From the NCBI GenBank assembly GCA_016707525.1, contig JADJHP010000002.1, positions 1 to 64,000 on the forward strand: a stretch of 64,000 nt of DNA, given 5' to 3'. This stretch comes from Ignavibacteriota bacterium (GTDB lineage Bacteria; Bacteroidota; Ignavibacteria; UBA10030; UBA6906). Made by a program: the position numbers and the translations under genes. This document shows, piece by piece, positions 46,836-56,176 of the stretch. The notes beneath the pieces were generated by a model. It saw only the letters and a list, made by a program, of their open reading frames with translations. It was not told where the DNA came from and searched no databases. Every line of letters starts with the position of its first letter. Position 1 is the first letter of the stretch.

Positions 46836-49769
46836 ATGAGTGCTTTCCGGTTTCTGCGTGTGGTTCCCATTGTCCTCCTTTGGTGTGCTTTCCTTACCGC
46901 CCACGCGGAACCCTCGGTGACGTTGAGCGGCAACGTCAAGGATGCGAACTCGGGTGAGTCGCTCCCCGGGGCGAACATCCTTCTTGTCGGCACCGGCATG
47001 GGAGCGTCGACCGATGCGAACGGGCGCTACACCATCCGTGGGATCGCTCCGGGAGAATATCCGGTCAAGATCAGTTTCGTCGGCTACCAGACCCTCGAAT
47101 CGAAGATCATCGTGGCTGCCGGGGCGACCGGTTCCTTGACCCGGGACTTCCGGCTCCTTCCTATCACTATTGAGGGCGAGACCATTGTCGTGACGGGACA
47201 GGCCGTCGGGCAGAACGCCGCCATCGCTCAACAGTTGGTGGCCCTTCCCGTCATGAATGTGGTGTCGGCGGCGAAGATCCTGGAATTGCCGGACATGACC
47301 GTTGCCGATGTCGTGGGCCGGCTTCCGGGTGTTGCCCTGATCAGGGTTGGTGGCGAGGGGAGCCAGGTGATCATCCGCGGGATGGCGCCGCAGTACAACC
47401 AGGTGACGATCGAAGGGGTTGAGCTTCCGAGCGACATCCCATCGAGCAACAACATCACCAGCGTTGATGCGGCATCGGGCACCCTCACGCGCCTCGGCGA
47501 CCGGGCGGAGGACCTGAGCATGATCTCCTCGACCATGATCGGCGGGATCGAGGTGGTCAAGGCGATCACACCCGATATGGATGCAGCGCTGATCGGTGGG
47601 ACGATCAACTTCACCCTGCGCCGGGCCGCACGGTCCACTGCGATGACGCCCCGCAACACATCGTGGATCCCTTCGCTGGAGCTTCGGACCGAAGGCGGGT
47701 ACAACGGCCTGAAGAACACGCGGAACGATTACCGGGTCTCAGCATCGCTCGAGAACAGGTTCCTGGACGAATCGCTTGGCATCTTTCTGCTGGGTTCGAT
47801 CGAACGGCGCAACCTGAGCGACAATACCATGACCGCCTCGCTTGCCCTGTACAACAAGGCCGCGGACTACAGCGGGCTTCCGGTGGTGAGCGGCATCGTG
47901 GTCAACGATAACTTCCGCACGCGCGAGCGGAAAGGGGTGACGGCCGTGCTGGATTACCAGCACGAGACCGGTGCGCTCGGTCTTATCAGCTTCTACAACG
48001 CCGGATTGACCCGCACGGTGAACAGGAATATCTCACTTCCCGGATCGAGCACGACGGCGTATCCTGGTGCCGGCTACAGCGAGAACACCATCAATGTGCT
48101 GAGCAACGTACTCACGGTGAAGCAGGATCTTCCGTGGTTCCACGCCGACCTGAAACTGTCCTATGGACGGTCGGAGAATCTGGATCCGCGGGCCCTGAGT
48201 TTCACGTTTCAGCAGCGCCAGGCGCTCGTGCGTCCGGCCGACTATCTGTACCTCGACCCGCAGGTCACCATGCGTGCGCTCACGCTGGACCCTTCCCGGG
48301 CGGGATATTCCGGGCTCTCCATGAAGTCGACCGCAACGCGGGAGCGGCTCCTGGCGGGGTACATCGATCTTCAGCGCGAGTTCACGATCACCGAGGGCAT
48401 AAGCGGATCGATCAAGATCGGCGGCATGATCCAGCGGCGCGAGCACAGCTATGAGTATATGACGGGGACGGGTGCAGGCGATGTTCAGGCTCTGTTCAGA
48501 GCGCTGGCGGCCAACGGCACCGTGCCCCGGAGCCTCTCCGCGAGGGTCCTGACCGATCCTTCCTATGCCGTAGGAAAATTCCTGGATGGTGCATTCCCCG
48601 CACCCTATGCGGTGAACGTCGATCTGCTCAGAACGCTGGCACCCGAGGGGGGGAGCGGGATCACGCGTGATGCATTGTCTTCGACGCTGAACAACTACGA
48701 CGGCTTCGAAACGAAGAGCGCCGGATACGCCATGGCGAACCTCTCGCTCGGAGATGACATCTCGGTCGTTCCCGGGGTGCGGTATCAGAACCTCACCACG
48801 AATTACTCCGGGTATCGGGGGATGGAAGTGTTCCGCGGAGTCCAGGGGAAAGATACCACGGTATCCGTACCGCATGGACTCTGGCTGCCAATGGTCCATG
48901 TGCGCTACCAGCCCACCGAATGGCTGCAGATGCGTGTGGCATACACGAACACGCTCGTGTATTCGGACTACAGCACCCTGTCGCCCAGGTATATGATCTC
49001 CCTCGCCGGGGTGATCACCTACAACAACTACGCCATCAAGCCGATGACCTCCGAGAATATTGATGTCGTCGTTGCGCTGCACAATAACGAGATCGGGCTG
49101 TTGTCGGTGAACGGGTTCCGCAAGACGATCAGCGGACTCGTGTTCTTCTCGTCCCGTTTTCTCAGCAATCTGAAGGAGTTCCCGGACCTCCCGCAGTACA
49201 CGGGTCCGCTCTATCAGCTCAACACATACATCAACAGCACGATCCCCGTGGACCTCTACGGAGTCGAGACCGAATGGCAGACCAACTTCTGGTATCTTCC
49301 GGGGATCCTCTCGGGCCTTTCGCTGAACGTGAACTACACGCACATCTTCTCGGAAGCGAAGTATCCGAAGGCGATCATGCAGTGGCAATACGATGACGAT
49401 GGCAATGCCACACGAATGATCGCGGACACATTCTACACGGCGCGACTTCTCAATCAGCCCAACGACATCGTGAATCTGATGTTGGGGTATGACCACGAGG
49501 GGTTCTCGGCACGCGTGTCGTTCCTGTTCCAGGACAATATCTTCCGCAATCCTGATTTCTGGCCCCAGCTCCGGACGATGTCGGCCCGGTACGGACGGTG
49601 GGATGTCTCGGTGAAGCAGGAACTGCCGTGGGTGGGGTTGCAGGTCTATGCGAACGTCAACAATCTCAATGCCGAGCACGACGTGACGAACAACACGAGC
49701 AGGTCGTTCCCGGTGGCGATCGACCAGTATGGCCTGTCCGCGATGGCCGGCGTACGCGTCCGGCTGTAA
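46836..49769 (+). CDS. TonB-dependent receptor 2
   Basis: 977 residues from the ATG at 46836 (an earlier in-frame start 12 codons upstream lacks a signal peptide). Signal peptide about 1-24. A carboxypeptidase-regulatory-like beta-sandwich (VTLSGNVKDANSGESLPGANI) precedes the plug (LPGVALIRVGGEGSQVIIRGMAPQYNQVTIEGVELP) and a 22-strand barrel ending GVRVRL. It is a clear paralogue of the receptor at 27532 and has no frameshift. No SusD-like lipoprotein follows; the next gene encodes a DUF6629-like membrane protein. Ligand uptake is powered by TonB/ExbBD, which are not in the window. A small nested hairpin follows at 49776-49805. Confidence 0.93.
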   Translation: MSAFRFLRVVPIVLLWCAFLTAHAEPSVTLSGNVKDANSGESLPGANILLVGTGMGASTDANGRYTIRGIAPGEYPVKISFVGYQTLESKIIVAAGATGSLTRDFRLLPITIEGETIVVTGQAVGQNAAIAQQLVALPVMNVVSAAKILELPDMTVADVVGRLPGVALIRVGGEGSQVIIRGMAPQYNQVTIEGVELPSDIPSSNNITSVDAASGTLTRLGDRAEDLSMISSTMIGGIEVVKAITPDMDAALIGGTINFTLRRAARSTAMTPRNTSWIPSLELRTEGGYNGLKNTRNDYRVSASLENRFLDESLGIFLLGSIERRNLSDNTMTASLALYNKAADYSGLPVVSGIVVNDNFRTRERKGVTAVLDYQHETGALGLISFYNAGLTRTVNRNISLPGSSTTAYPGAGYSENTINVLSNVLTVKQDLPWFHADLKLSYGRSENLDPRALSFTFQQRQALVRPADYLYLDPQVTMRALTLDPSRAGYSGLSMKSTATRERLLAGYIDLQREFTITEGISGSIKIGGMIQRREHSYEYMTGTGAGDVQALFRALAANGTVPRSLSARVLTDPSYAVGKFLDGAFPAPYAVNVDLLRTLAPEGGSGITRDALSSTLNNYDGFETKSAGYAMANLSLGDDISVVPGVRYQNLTTNYSGYRGMEVFRGVQGKDTTVSVPHGLWLPMVHVRYQPTEWLQMRVAYTNTLVYSDYSTLSPRYMISLAGVITYNNYAIKPMTSENIDVVVALHNNEIGLLSVNGFRKTISGLVFFSSRFLSNLKEFPDLPQYTGPLYQLNTYINSTIPVDLYGVETEWQTNFWYLPGILSGLSLNVNYTHIFSEAKYPKAIMQWQYDDDGNATRMIADTFYTARLLNQPNDIVNLMLGYDHEGFSARVSFLFQDNIFRNPDFWPQLRTMSARYGRWDVSVKQELPWVGLQVYANVNNLNAEHDVTNNTSRSFPVAIDQYGLSAMAGVRVRL

Positions 49770-49775
49770 CGGCTG

Positions 49776-49805
49776 CCCGCGTTGGCCTGTGGCAGGCAGT
49801 GCGGG
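49776..49805 (+). terminator. Nested hairpin after TonB receptor 2
   Basis: Outer arms CCCGC (49776-49780) and GCGGG (49801-49805), inner arms GCCTG (49785-49789) and CAGGC (49793-49797) with a 3-nt loop. It lies 7 nt after the stop. No T-run, so only a weak terminator candidate. Confidence 0.3.
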
Positions 49806-49873
49806 ACAGCATGGTGGGCGAGTGCTCATGAACACGTTTGTGGCAGTGTCTATCCATCAGAAAGTGAATTGCT

Positions 49874-50542
49874 ATGTGCTATTCGGCAGGGGCGAGCTTT
49901 ATCGGTGGAGCAGTGATCTCGGCGATCGGCGTGGCGACGGTGAAGGAGGTCAGAAAGCCATCGCAGATCGCGTTCGCAAGCATCCCCTTGTTTTTCGGAC
50001 TGCAACAGATCACCGAGGGTTTCCTCTGGCTGGCGTTGACGGATCCAGCCTATGCGCACGTTGAGCGGGCCGGCACCTATGGGTTCCTCCTCATGGCGCG
50101 GATCGTCTGGCCAACGATGCTCCCCCTCTCGGTAGTGCTCATGGAGGAGGGGGGAGGCAACAGGCGACTGCAGTTCATACTGCTCGGCATGGGCCTCTCG
50201 GTGTCCGTGTACTATACCTACTGCCTTGCGTTCCTCAACGTCGTTCCGAATATTGCGGGGCATCATATTCAATACATCAGCGACTTCCCGGAATCGTTGG
50301 CCGTGCCGGTCTTCATCGTCTATTTCATCGCGGTGATCACGCCCCTCTTCATCGCGAAGAACAGAAGGACGCGCCTCCTTGGCGTGTTGATGTTCCTGTC
50401 GTGCCTGGTCACGGCGGTGCTGTTCTTCCAGTACCTCACGTCGGTGTGGTGTTTCTTTGCGGCGATCATCAGCGTTGTCGTCTATTGGATCCTGAAAGAA
50501 CCGCACAGCGCCACTGGTCCTGTCCCGGTCCCGGGAAGCTGA
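49874..50542 (+). CDS. DUF6629-like integral membrane protein
   Basis: 222 residues starting MCYSAGASF, the short conserved opening of the DUF6629 family (usually MCFSATASF). About seven helices follow: AVISAIGVATVKEV, SIPLFFGLQQITEGFLWLAL, LPLSVVLMEE, FILLGMGLSVSVYYTYCLAFL, VPVFIVYFIAVITPLFI, LLGVLMFLSCLVTAVLFF and a final IISVVVYWIL. QQITEGFLWLAL with Gln, Glu and Trp is the family core. No function is known for the family. It lies between TonB receptor 2 and the M6 protease on the same strand, with gaps of 104 and 46 nt. Confidence 0.75.
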   Translation: MCYSAGASFIGGAVISAIGVATVKEVRKPSQIAFASIPLFFGLQQITEGFLWLALTDPAYAHVERAGTYGFLLMARIVWPTMLPLSVVLMEEGGGNRRLQFILLGMGLSVSVYYTYCLAFLNVVPNIAGHHIQYISDFPESLAVPVFIVYFIAVITPLFIAKNRRTRLLGVLMFLSCLVTAVLFFQYLTSVWCFFAAIISVVVYWILKEPHSATGPVPVPGS

Positions 50543-50588
50543 TCTGGAGAGCCATCCCTACCATGTCCTGTCTCACTGCATACTGATC

Positions 50589-52758
50589 ATGATGCGCCTG
50601 CGCTCGGTCTCTCTCGTCGTTGTCGTTCTGCTCACCTCCTTCAGTGCCCGGAGTGCGTTTCTCCGGAATGTCCCCCAGACGCTGGTGCAGCCTGATGGAT
50701 CGGTGGTCCATTGCTACGCGAGTGGCGATGAGTATACCCACTGGCTCCATGACGTCCGGAACTACACCATCGTGCAGGATCCCGCGACCGGCGATTTTGT
50801 GTATGCCGTCGTGCGCAAGGGCGTCCTGCTGCCGACGGTCTTTGTCGTGGGGAAGGCAGACCCTGAGGCGGCGGGATTGGTGCCCGGGGCTACCGTTCCT
50901 GCGTCCGTCATGGAGTCGCGGAGGCAAAGGGGTTCTTGCCAGGGCAGCATCTGGTGCGACGGCCTCGGGGATCAGCGGGACGCTCAATAACATTGTTGTG
51001 TTCATCCGCTTCGCCGACGAGCCGGCAGGGGTCTTTCCCGAGGCGTTGAGCACATACGAGGACCTGTTCAATTCCGGCCTTCCCGGGATGAACTCGCTGT
51101 TCCGATACTATAGAGAAGCAACCTACGGTCAGTTGCTAGTCCAATCCACGTTTTACCCGGCCACGAGTGGAAGCATCATTTCCTTCGTGGACGACCATCC
51201 GCGCAACTATTACAAGAAGTACAATGCGGTGACGAATCCGACGGGATACACCGCGGGCGAAGGATCCTGGTCGCGGGAACAGACCATGCTGGCGAAGGCG
51301 CTCCGTGCGGTCAGCGCGCAGATCCCGGCGGACCTCGACATTGACGCCAACAACGATGGCTATGTCGACAACGTCTGCTTCATTGCGTCCGGCGGGGCCG
51401 AAGGGTGGGCGGACCTTCTGTGGCCGCACATGACCTCCCTCACGATCGAGCAGATCGCGATCAACGGGAAGGTGGTCGGCAACTACAATTTCCAGCTCAG
51501 AAGTTCTCTGCTGGGGACAGGGAATCTGGTGTACGTGCTCGCGCATGAGCTGTTCCATTCGCTGGGAGCGCCGGACCTGTATCACTATAGCGGGGCAGGA
51601 CCCGACCCCGTCGGCCCGTGGGATATCATGAACTACGGCAGCAACCCGCCCGCGCACATGAGCGCCTATATGAAATGGAAGTATGGTGGGTGGATCAGCT
51701 CCATTCCCACGATCACGGTCCCCGGGACGTACAGCCTGTCGCCTCTCGTCCTGTCGACCCGCAATTGCTACAAGATCCCTTCGCTGTATTCGAAGAAGGA
51801 ATACTTTGTTGTGGAGTACCGGAAAGCAGAAGGGGCGTTTGAGCGGACATTGCCGGGATCCGGGCTCCTCGTGTACAGGGTCAATACGGAGAGGACCGGG
51901 AATGCAGATGGACCTCCGGACGAGCTGTACCTGTACCGGCCGGGAGGAACCCCGGGATCGACGGGGTCGCCCTCGATGGCGGGGATGAGTGCGGACGCGG
52001 GGCGGACAGCGCTTTCGGACAGCACGACGCCGTCGAGCTTTCTTACCGACGGTTCTCCGGGCGGGTTGATCCTCAGGGACGTCGGATACATCGGAGACTC
52101 GATCACCTTCAAGGTGGAATTCCCCCGGGTACCGATCATTTCGTTGAGCGCCCGGGCGATCTATTTCGATCCGATCGGTGACGAACGCGAGAGCATCGAC
52201 ACATCGGTTGTGGTGCGGAACACCGGTTACGGGATGGACTCCATTGCCACATCCGTCAGTCCGGGAGGAGTGCAAGCCGATTCTGCCATCGTCGTGCGTC
52301 CCTCCGCATTCGCTCTCGCGCCCGGAGATTCACAGAAGGTCACGATCACCGTGCGCCCCCGGCTGATCACCCCGGGATACTATTCTCCCGGCGTTCGGGT
52401 CGCATCGCGATTCGGGATCGACCCGAAGGTCTTCACGGTGATATTGGATTTCGAGAAGGTCGTTTCGGTCGCAGCGGTACGGGCCGGTATCCCGGCAGCA
52501 TACTCGCTCGGTCAGAATTCCCCCAACCCCTTCAACCCTTCCACCACGATCACGTACGGTATCCCCGTGCGCGGCCTCGTGACGCTGGTCGTGTTCAACG
52601 CCCTGGGGCAACAGGTTGCGGTGTTGTACAATGGCCATCAGGAAGCGGGGTATCATACGGTGCAGTTCGATGCGCGCGGATTGTCGACGGGAGCCTACTT
52701 CTGCCGTATGCAAGCGGGATCATTCGTGGCGACGAAGAAGTTGTTGCTCCTTCAATAG
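50589..52758 (+). CDS. M6-family metalloprotease with T9SS sorting tail, one frameshift
   Basis: About 722 residues when repaired. The signal peptide (1-22) and propeptide-like segment lie in the first frame (TLVQPDGSVVHCYASGDEYTHWLHD, typical of M6 propeptides). The frame slips near 50925 in a GGGG run, where MESRR should run into KGVLARAA. The catalytic domain has the zinc site HELFHSLGAPDLYHY (HExxHxxGxxD) and the preceding NNDGYVDNVCFIASG strand. Asp-rich DIDANNDGYVD is a probable calcium loop. A beta-sandwich precedes the C-terminal T9SS sorting domain (QNSPNPFNPSTTI, STGAYFCRMQAG, KKLLLLQ). The protein should be secreted and surface-anchored, degrading extracellular protein. The span of 2170 nt needs removal of one base. 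Confidence 0.9.
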
Positions 52759-52817
52759 GGACAACTGTTCCCGTGCCGGGTACGTCCACGGTGAGGATAT
52801 CAGCGGCTCTCTGTTCT

Positions 52818-53147
52818 TCATTCTGGCATGGTCTCGATGTCCAGCTCCATCCGCAGCATCACGCTACTGAGCACCTTACCCTGAGCATCATTCTTCAGCG
52901 ACGTTGTCCCGCCGCCACCCAGAGCTTGGTGCAAGAGGAAGTTCAGCGCCCCGATGTTCGGTAGTTCGAACCGTTCTACTTTCCCATGGCAGATCCCGGC
53001 GAAGTGCTCTGCGACCCTCTCCGCGGTCAGGACCTGTACGAGGAGTGGATAGTACTCGGGCTTCCTGGCGATCACACCGACGTTCGCGGTATCTCCCTTG
53101 TCCCCCGAGCGGGCATGGGCATAGCGTATCAGTTGGATCTTCATCAT
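52818..53147 (-). CDS. AtuA C-terminal-type small subunit
   Basis: 109 residues. Matches the short ferredoxin-like domain that forms the C-terminus of AtuA (DUF1446) proteins in Pseudomonas: IQLIRYAHARSGDKGDTANVGVIARKPEY, then LPNIGALNFLLHQALGGGGTTSLKNDAQGK. Here it is a separate gene, 10 nt after the large AtuA subunit. The two products probably form one complex. Start at the first of two adjacent ATGs, with GGAAGAG about 5 nt upstream. Final gene of the five-gene acyl-CoA operon. Confidence 0.85.
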   Translation of the reverse strand: MMKIQLIRYAHARSGDKGDTANVGVIARKPEYYPLLVQVLTAERVAEHFAGICHGKVERFELPNIGALNFLLHQALGGGGTTSLKNDAQGKVLSSVMLRMELDIETMPE

Positions 53148-53157
53148 TCTCTTCCTT

Positions 53158-54519
53158 TTACAGGGTCTCGGTCTCGACGATCGGTGTGACGAGTGTTTTT
53201 CGGATCAGCGCGGGCCAGTAGGCGATCACCTCGCTCGGCCGGGGCCGTCCACCGGCGAAACCGGTGACCGACGGGGGGCCCGTCAGGACGAGTGGTGCGA
53301 TCTCGCGGCCGAACCGTTCGACCGCATCTCTGTCTTTGCCCCGCACGCCGATCCTGAGCACGACTTCATTCGGATCAACGATCTCCGTGGATCGGGGCCC
53401 GAACGACGAGTCGTATCCAAGCAGCTCGCTCCGGATCTCCTCGAACGAGAGGCCGAGATCTGCAAGGCGGGTCCGGAGGATCCGGTCTGCCGCGCGTGCC
53501 TTGTCGATCGCATCGGGCCAGGCATAGGTGAGCATCCCGAAGGCTGTGTAGCCATCATGGTACGCCATGGAAACCTTGTAGAAATCTGTCGCAGGTGACC
53601 CCGCGATCCCCCACACGCGCACACGATCCGGACCCGCACTCTCAAGACGGATCGTCGTGAAGTCCGCGACGCAATCCGGCGTGATGTATGATGCCGGATT
53701 CCCCAACTCATAGACGAGTTGTTCTTTCACCGTCGCTTCCGAGACAAGGCCACCGGTTCCTGCATGCTTCGTGATGACAAAGGAGCCGTCCGGCGATGCC
53801 TCGGCGATCGGGAAGCCCACGTGAGCCAGATCCGGTACGGATCTCCAGTCGCCGAGGAAGTTCCCTCCGCTTGCCTGGGCTCCGCATTCAAGGATGTGCC
53901 CTGCAACCGTGCCCGCCGCGAGATGGTTGTAGTCGTCCAGCGCCCACCCGAATTCGTGGATCATCGGGGCAAGGGTCAGTCCGGTATCGGTGGTCCTTCC
54001 GGTGATCACGACCTGTGCTCCCTGGCGGAGTGCTTCGACGATGGGGGCTGCACCGAAGTAGACGTTCGCGCTGACAAGTTTCTCCCGGATCAAGGCAAGC
54101 GATGCACCGGTTTCCATGTTCGACAGGGGAGCAGAGGAGGCTGTCAGTGCGTCGATGTCCGCAAGAATGTCGTCGCCCCGCACGACGGCGATGCGCAGTC
54201 CGTGGATGCCTTTCCGTCGCGCCAACGCGAAGATCGCGTCACGGCATGCTATCGGATTGACACCCCCGCCGTTCGTGATGACACGGATCCCGCGCGTCAT
54301 GATATCGGGAAGGATCTCGCCCATGAGCGGCACGAGATCCCGGGCATAGCCGAGGGCCGGGTCCTTCAGCTTCTGTTTCTGAAGGATGGACATGGTCACT
54401 TCGGCAAGGTAGTCCATCACGAGATAGTCGATCGGCCCCTTCCTGACCTGGTCGATCGGTGCACGCGGGAGGTCCCCCCAGAATCCCTGTCCGCTGGCGA
54501 TGCGAATGGATGATTTCAT
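53158..54519 (-). CDS. AtuA-family (DUF1446) protein, large subunit
   Basis: 453 residues from the ATG at 54519, 7 nt after the stop of the carboxyltransferase gene; longer in-frame starts lie inside that gene. AtuA is needed for acyclic terpenoid (citronellol/geraniol) use in Pseudomonas, but its reaction is unproven. Segments: IRIASGQGFWGDLPRAPID, GPIDYLVMDYLAEVTMSIL, RVITNGGGVNPIACRDAI, QVVITGRTTDTGLTLAPMIHEFGW and LECGAQASGGNFLGDW. The family is roughly 560-590 residues in Pseudomonas; here the last 100 residues are on the next gene. The context (carboxyltransferase, acyl-CoA dehydrogenase, hydratase) fits branched-chain acyl-CoA or isoprenoid catabolism. Confidence 0.88.
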   Translation of the reverse strand: MKSSIRIASGQGFWGDLPRAPIDQVRKGPIDYLVMDYLAEVTMSILQKQKLKDPALGYARDLVPLMGEILPDIMTRGIRVITNGGGVNPIACRDAIFALARRKGIHGLRIAVVRGDDILADIDALTASSAPLSNMETGASLALIREKLVSANVYFGAAPIVEALRQGAQVVITGRTTDTGLTLAPMIHEFGWALDDYNHLAAGTVAGHILECGAQASGGNFLGDWRSVPDLAHVGFPIAEASPDGSFVITKHAGTGGLVSEATVKEQLVYELGNPASYITPDCVADFTTIRLESAGPDRVRVWGIAGSPATDFYKVSMAYHDGYTAFGMLTYAWPDAIDKARAADRILRTRLADLGLSFEEIRSELLGYDSSFGPRSTEIVDPNEVVLRIGVRGKDRDAVERFGREIAPLVLTGPPSVTGFAGGRPRPSEVIAYWPALIRKTLVTPIVETETL

Positions 54520-54526
54520 ACGGTGA

Positions 54527-56167
54527 TCATACCTGAATGACACCCGGATTGAACTGCGGTATGTCCGGATTGTGCGCAGCAAGAGTGATCCCACGGTCGA
54601 TGATCGTTCGTGTGGCGACGGGGTCGATGATGTCGTCGATCCAGAGGCGTGAAGCAGCGAAGAGCGGATCGAGTTCTGTTTCGTAACGCTGGCGGACCTC
54701 AGCCAGCATGGCCTCACGCTCTCCGGCGGAGATCTGTCCTCCCGAGCGGTGCGCGGCGCCGAGTTTGATCGCAAGGAGGGTCTCGCTGGCCTGTCGTCCG
54801 CCCATCACCGCGATCTGCGCTGAGGGCCACGCCATGATCAGGCGCGGGTCATATGCCTTACCGCACATGGCATAGTTGCCGGCGCCGTAGCTGTTCCCGG
54901 TGATGAAAGTGAATTTCGGCACCACCGAGTTCGCAACGGCGTTCACCATCTTTGCCCCGTCCTTGATGATCCCGCCGTGCTCGGCCCTGCTGCCGACCAT
55001 GAATCCCGTCACATCCTGGAAGAAGACGAGCGGGATGTGTTTCTGATTGCAATTCATGATGAACCGGGCCGCTTTGTCGGCGCTGTCGCTGTAGATGACC
55101 CCGCCAACCTGCATCTCACCCTTCGCGGTCCGCACGACTGAACGTTGATTCGCGACTATCCCGACGGCCCAGCCGGCGATCCGTGCATACCCGGTGATGA
55201 GCGTCTTCCCATATCCCGCCTTGTATTCATCCAGTTCGCTCCCGTCGATGATCCGTGCAAGCATCTGGTAGGTATCGAAGGGTTTCGCCCGGTCGGCGGG
55301 GATGATCCCGTAGAGTTCTTCGGCATCATAGTTCGGTGCTACCGCCTCCGTCCTGTCGAACGGGAGCCGGGGACGTGGGCCCGTCTTCGCGATCATGCTC
55401 CGTATGAGCATGAGGCATTCATCGTCGTTCTTCACCCGGTAATCCGCCACGCCGCTGACGTCCGTCTGTACGGCCGCGCCACCGAGGGACTCGTTGTCGA
55501 TCTCTTCCCCGATCGCCGCTTTCACCAGATGCGATCCGGCGAGGAAGACACTCCCCGTTCCTTCGACGATGATCGCCTCATCGCTCATGATCGGAAGGTA
55601 GGCGCCACCTGCTACACACGGTCCCATGATGGCCGCGATCTGCGGGATGCCCATGGAAGAGATGATGGCATTGTTCCGGAAGATCCGGCCGAAGTGCTCC
55701 TTGTCGGGGAAGAGTTCTGCCTGCAGGGGGAGAAAGACACCTGCAGAATCCACGAGATAAACGAGCGGGAGCCGGTTCTCCATGGCGATCTCCTGAGCCC
55801 GGAGGTTCTTCTTGCAGGTCATCGGGAACCATGCTCCCGCCTTCACCGTGGCATCGTTCGCCACGATCACCCTCCCTTCCCGCGATCTGTCCGACGACCA
55901 CGACCGTTCCTGCCGACGGCGCGCCCCCGTATTCCTCATACATGCCATAGGCAGCGAAGAGTCCGATCTCGACGACCGGACTTCCCGGATCGACAAGGTG
56001 TTCGATGCGTTCGCGGGCCGTGAGCTTCTCTGCGTGGCGTGCGGCCCCATCTCCTCCCCTTTGCGCACACCGCCCTTTCCTGGGAGTTCGTTCAGGAGTG
56101 CGCGCATCGCGGCCTCGTTCCGCTGGAAGGCGGCATCTTTACCGACCGGAGAACCGATGAGGGACAC
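54527..56167 (-). CDS. Acyl-CoA carboxylase carboxyltransferase (beta) subunit, two compensating frameshifts
   Basis: 546 residues as read. Biotin-dependent carboxyltransferase like methylcrotonyl-CoA or geranyl-CoA carboxylase beta (MccB/AtuC). N-terminal half: VIVANDATVKAGAWFPMTCKKNLRAQEIA and IPQIAAIMGPCVAGGAYLPIMSDEAI; C-terminal half: VVFFQDVTGFMVG-like PLVFFQDVTGF, GAGNYAMCGKAYDPRLIMAWPSAQIAVMGG. Between about 55870 and 56060 the peptide is nonsense, while the neighbouring frame reads normal family sequence (LTARERIEHLVDPGSPVVEIG, MYEEYGGAPSAGTV). Two opposite single-base slips, both in G-runs, restore frame, so the protein as written has about 60 wrong residues. The biotin carboxylase (alpha) partner is not in the window. 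Confidence 0.9.
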   Translation of the reverse strand: MSLIGSPVGKDAAFQRNEAAMRALLNELPGKGGVRKGEEMGPHATQRSSRPANASNTLSIREVRSSRSDSSLPMACMRNTGARRRQERSWSSDRSREGRVIVANDATVKAGAWFPMTCKKNLRAQEIAMENRLPLVYLVDSAGVFLPLQAELFPDKEHFGRIFRNNAIISSMGIPQIAAIMGPCVAGGAYLPIMSDEAIIVEGTGSVFLAGSHLVKAAIGEEIDNESLGGAAVQTDVSGVADYRVKNDDECLMLIRSMIAKTGPRPRLPFDRTEAVAPNYDAEELYGIIPADRAKPFDTYQMLARIIDGSELDEYKAGYGKTLITGYARIAGWAVGIVANQRSVVRTAKGEMQVGGVIYSDSADKAARFIMNCNQKHIPLVFFQDVTGFMVGSRAEHGGIIKDGAKMVNAVANSVVPKFTFITGNSYGAGNYAMCGKAYDPRLIMAWPSAQIAVMGGRQASETLLAIKLGAAHRSGGQISAGEREAMLAEVRQRYETELDPLFAASRLWIDDIIDPVATRTIIDRGITLAAHNPDIPQFNPGVIQV

Positions 56168-56176
56168 GTTGCCTCC

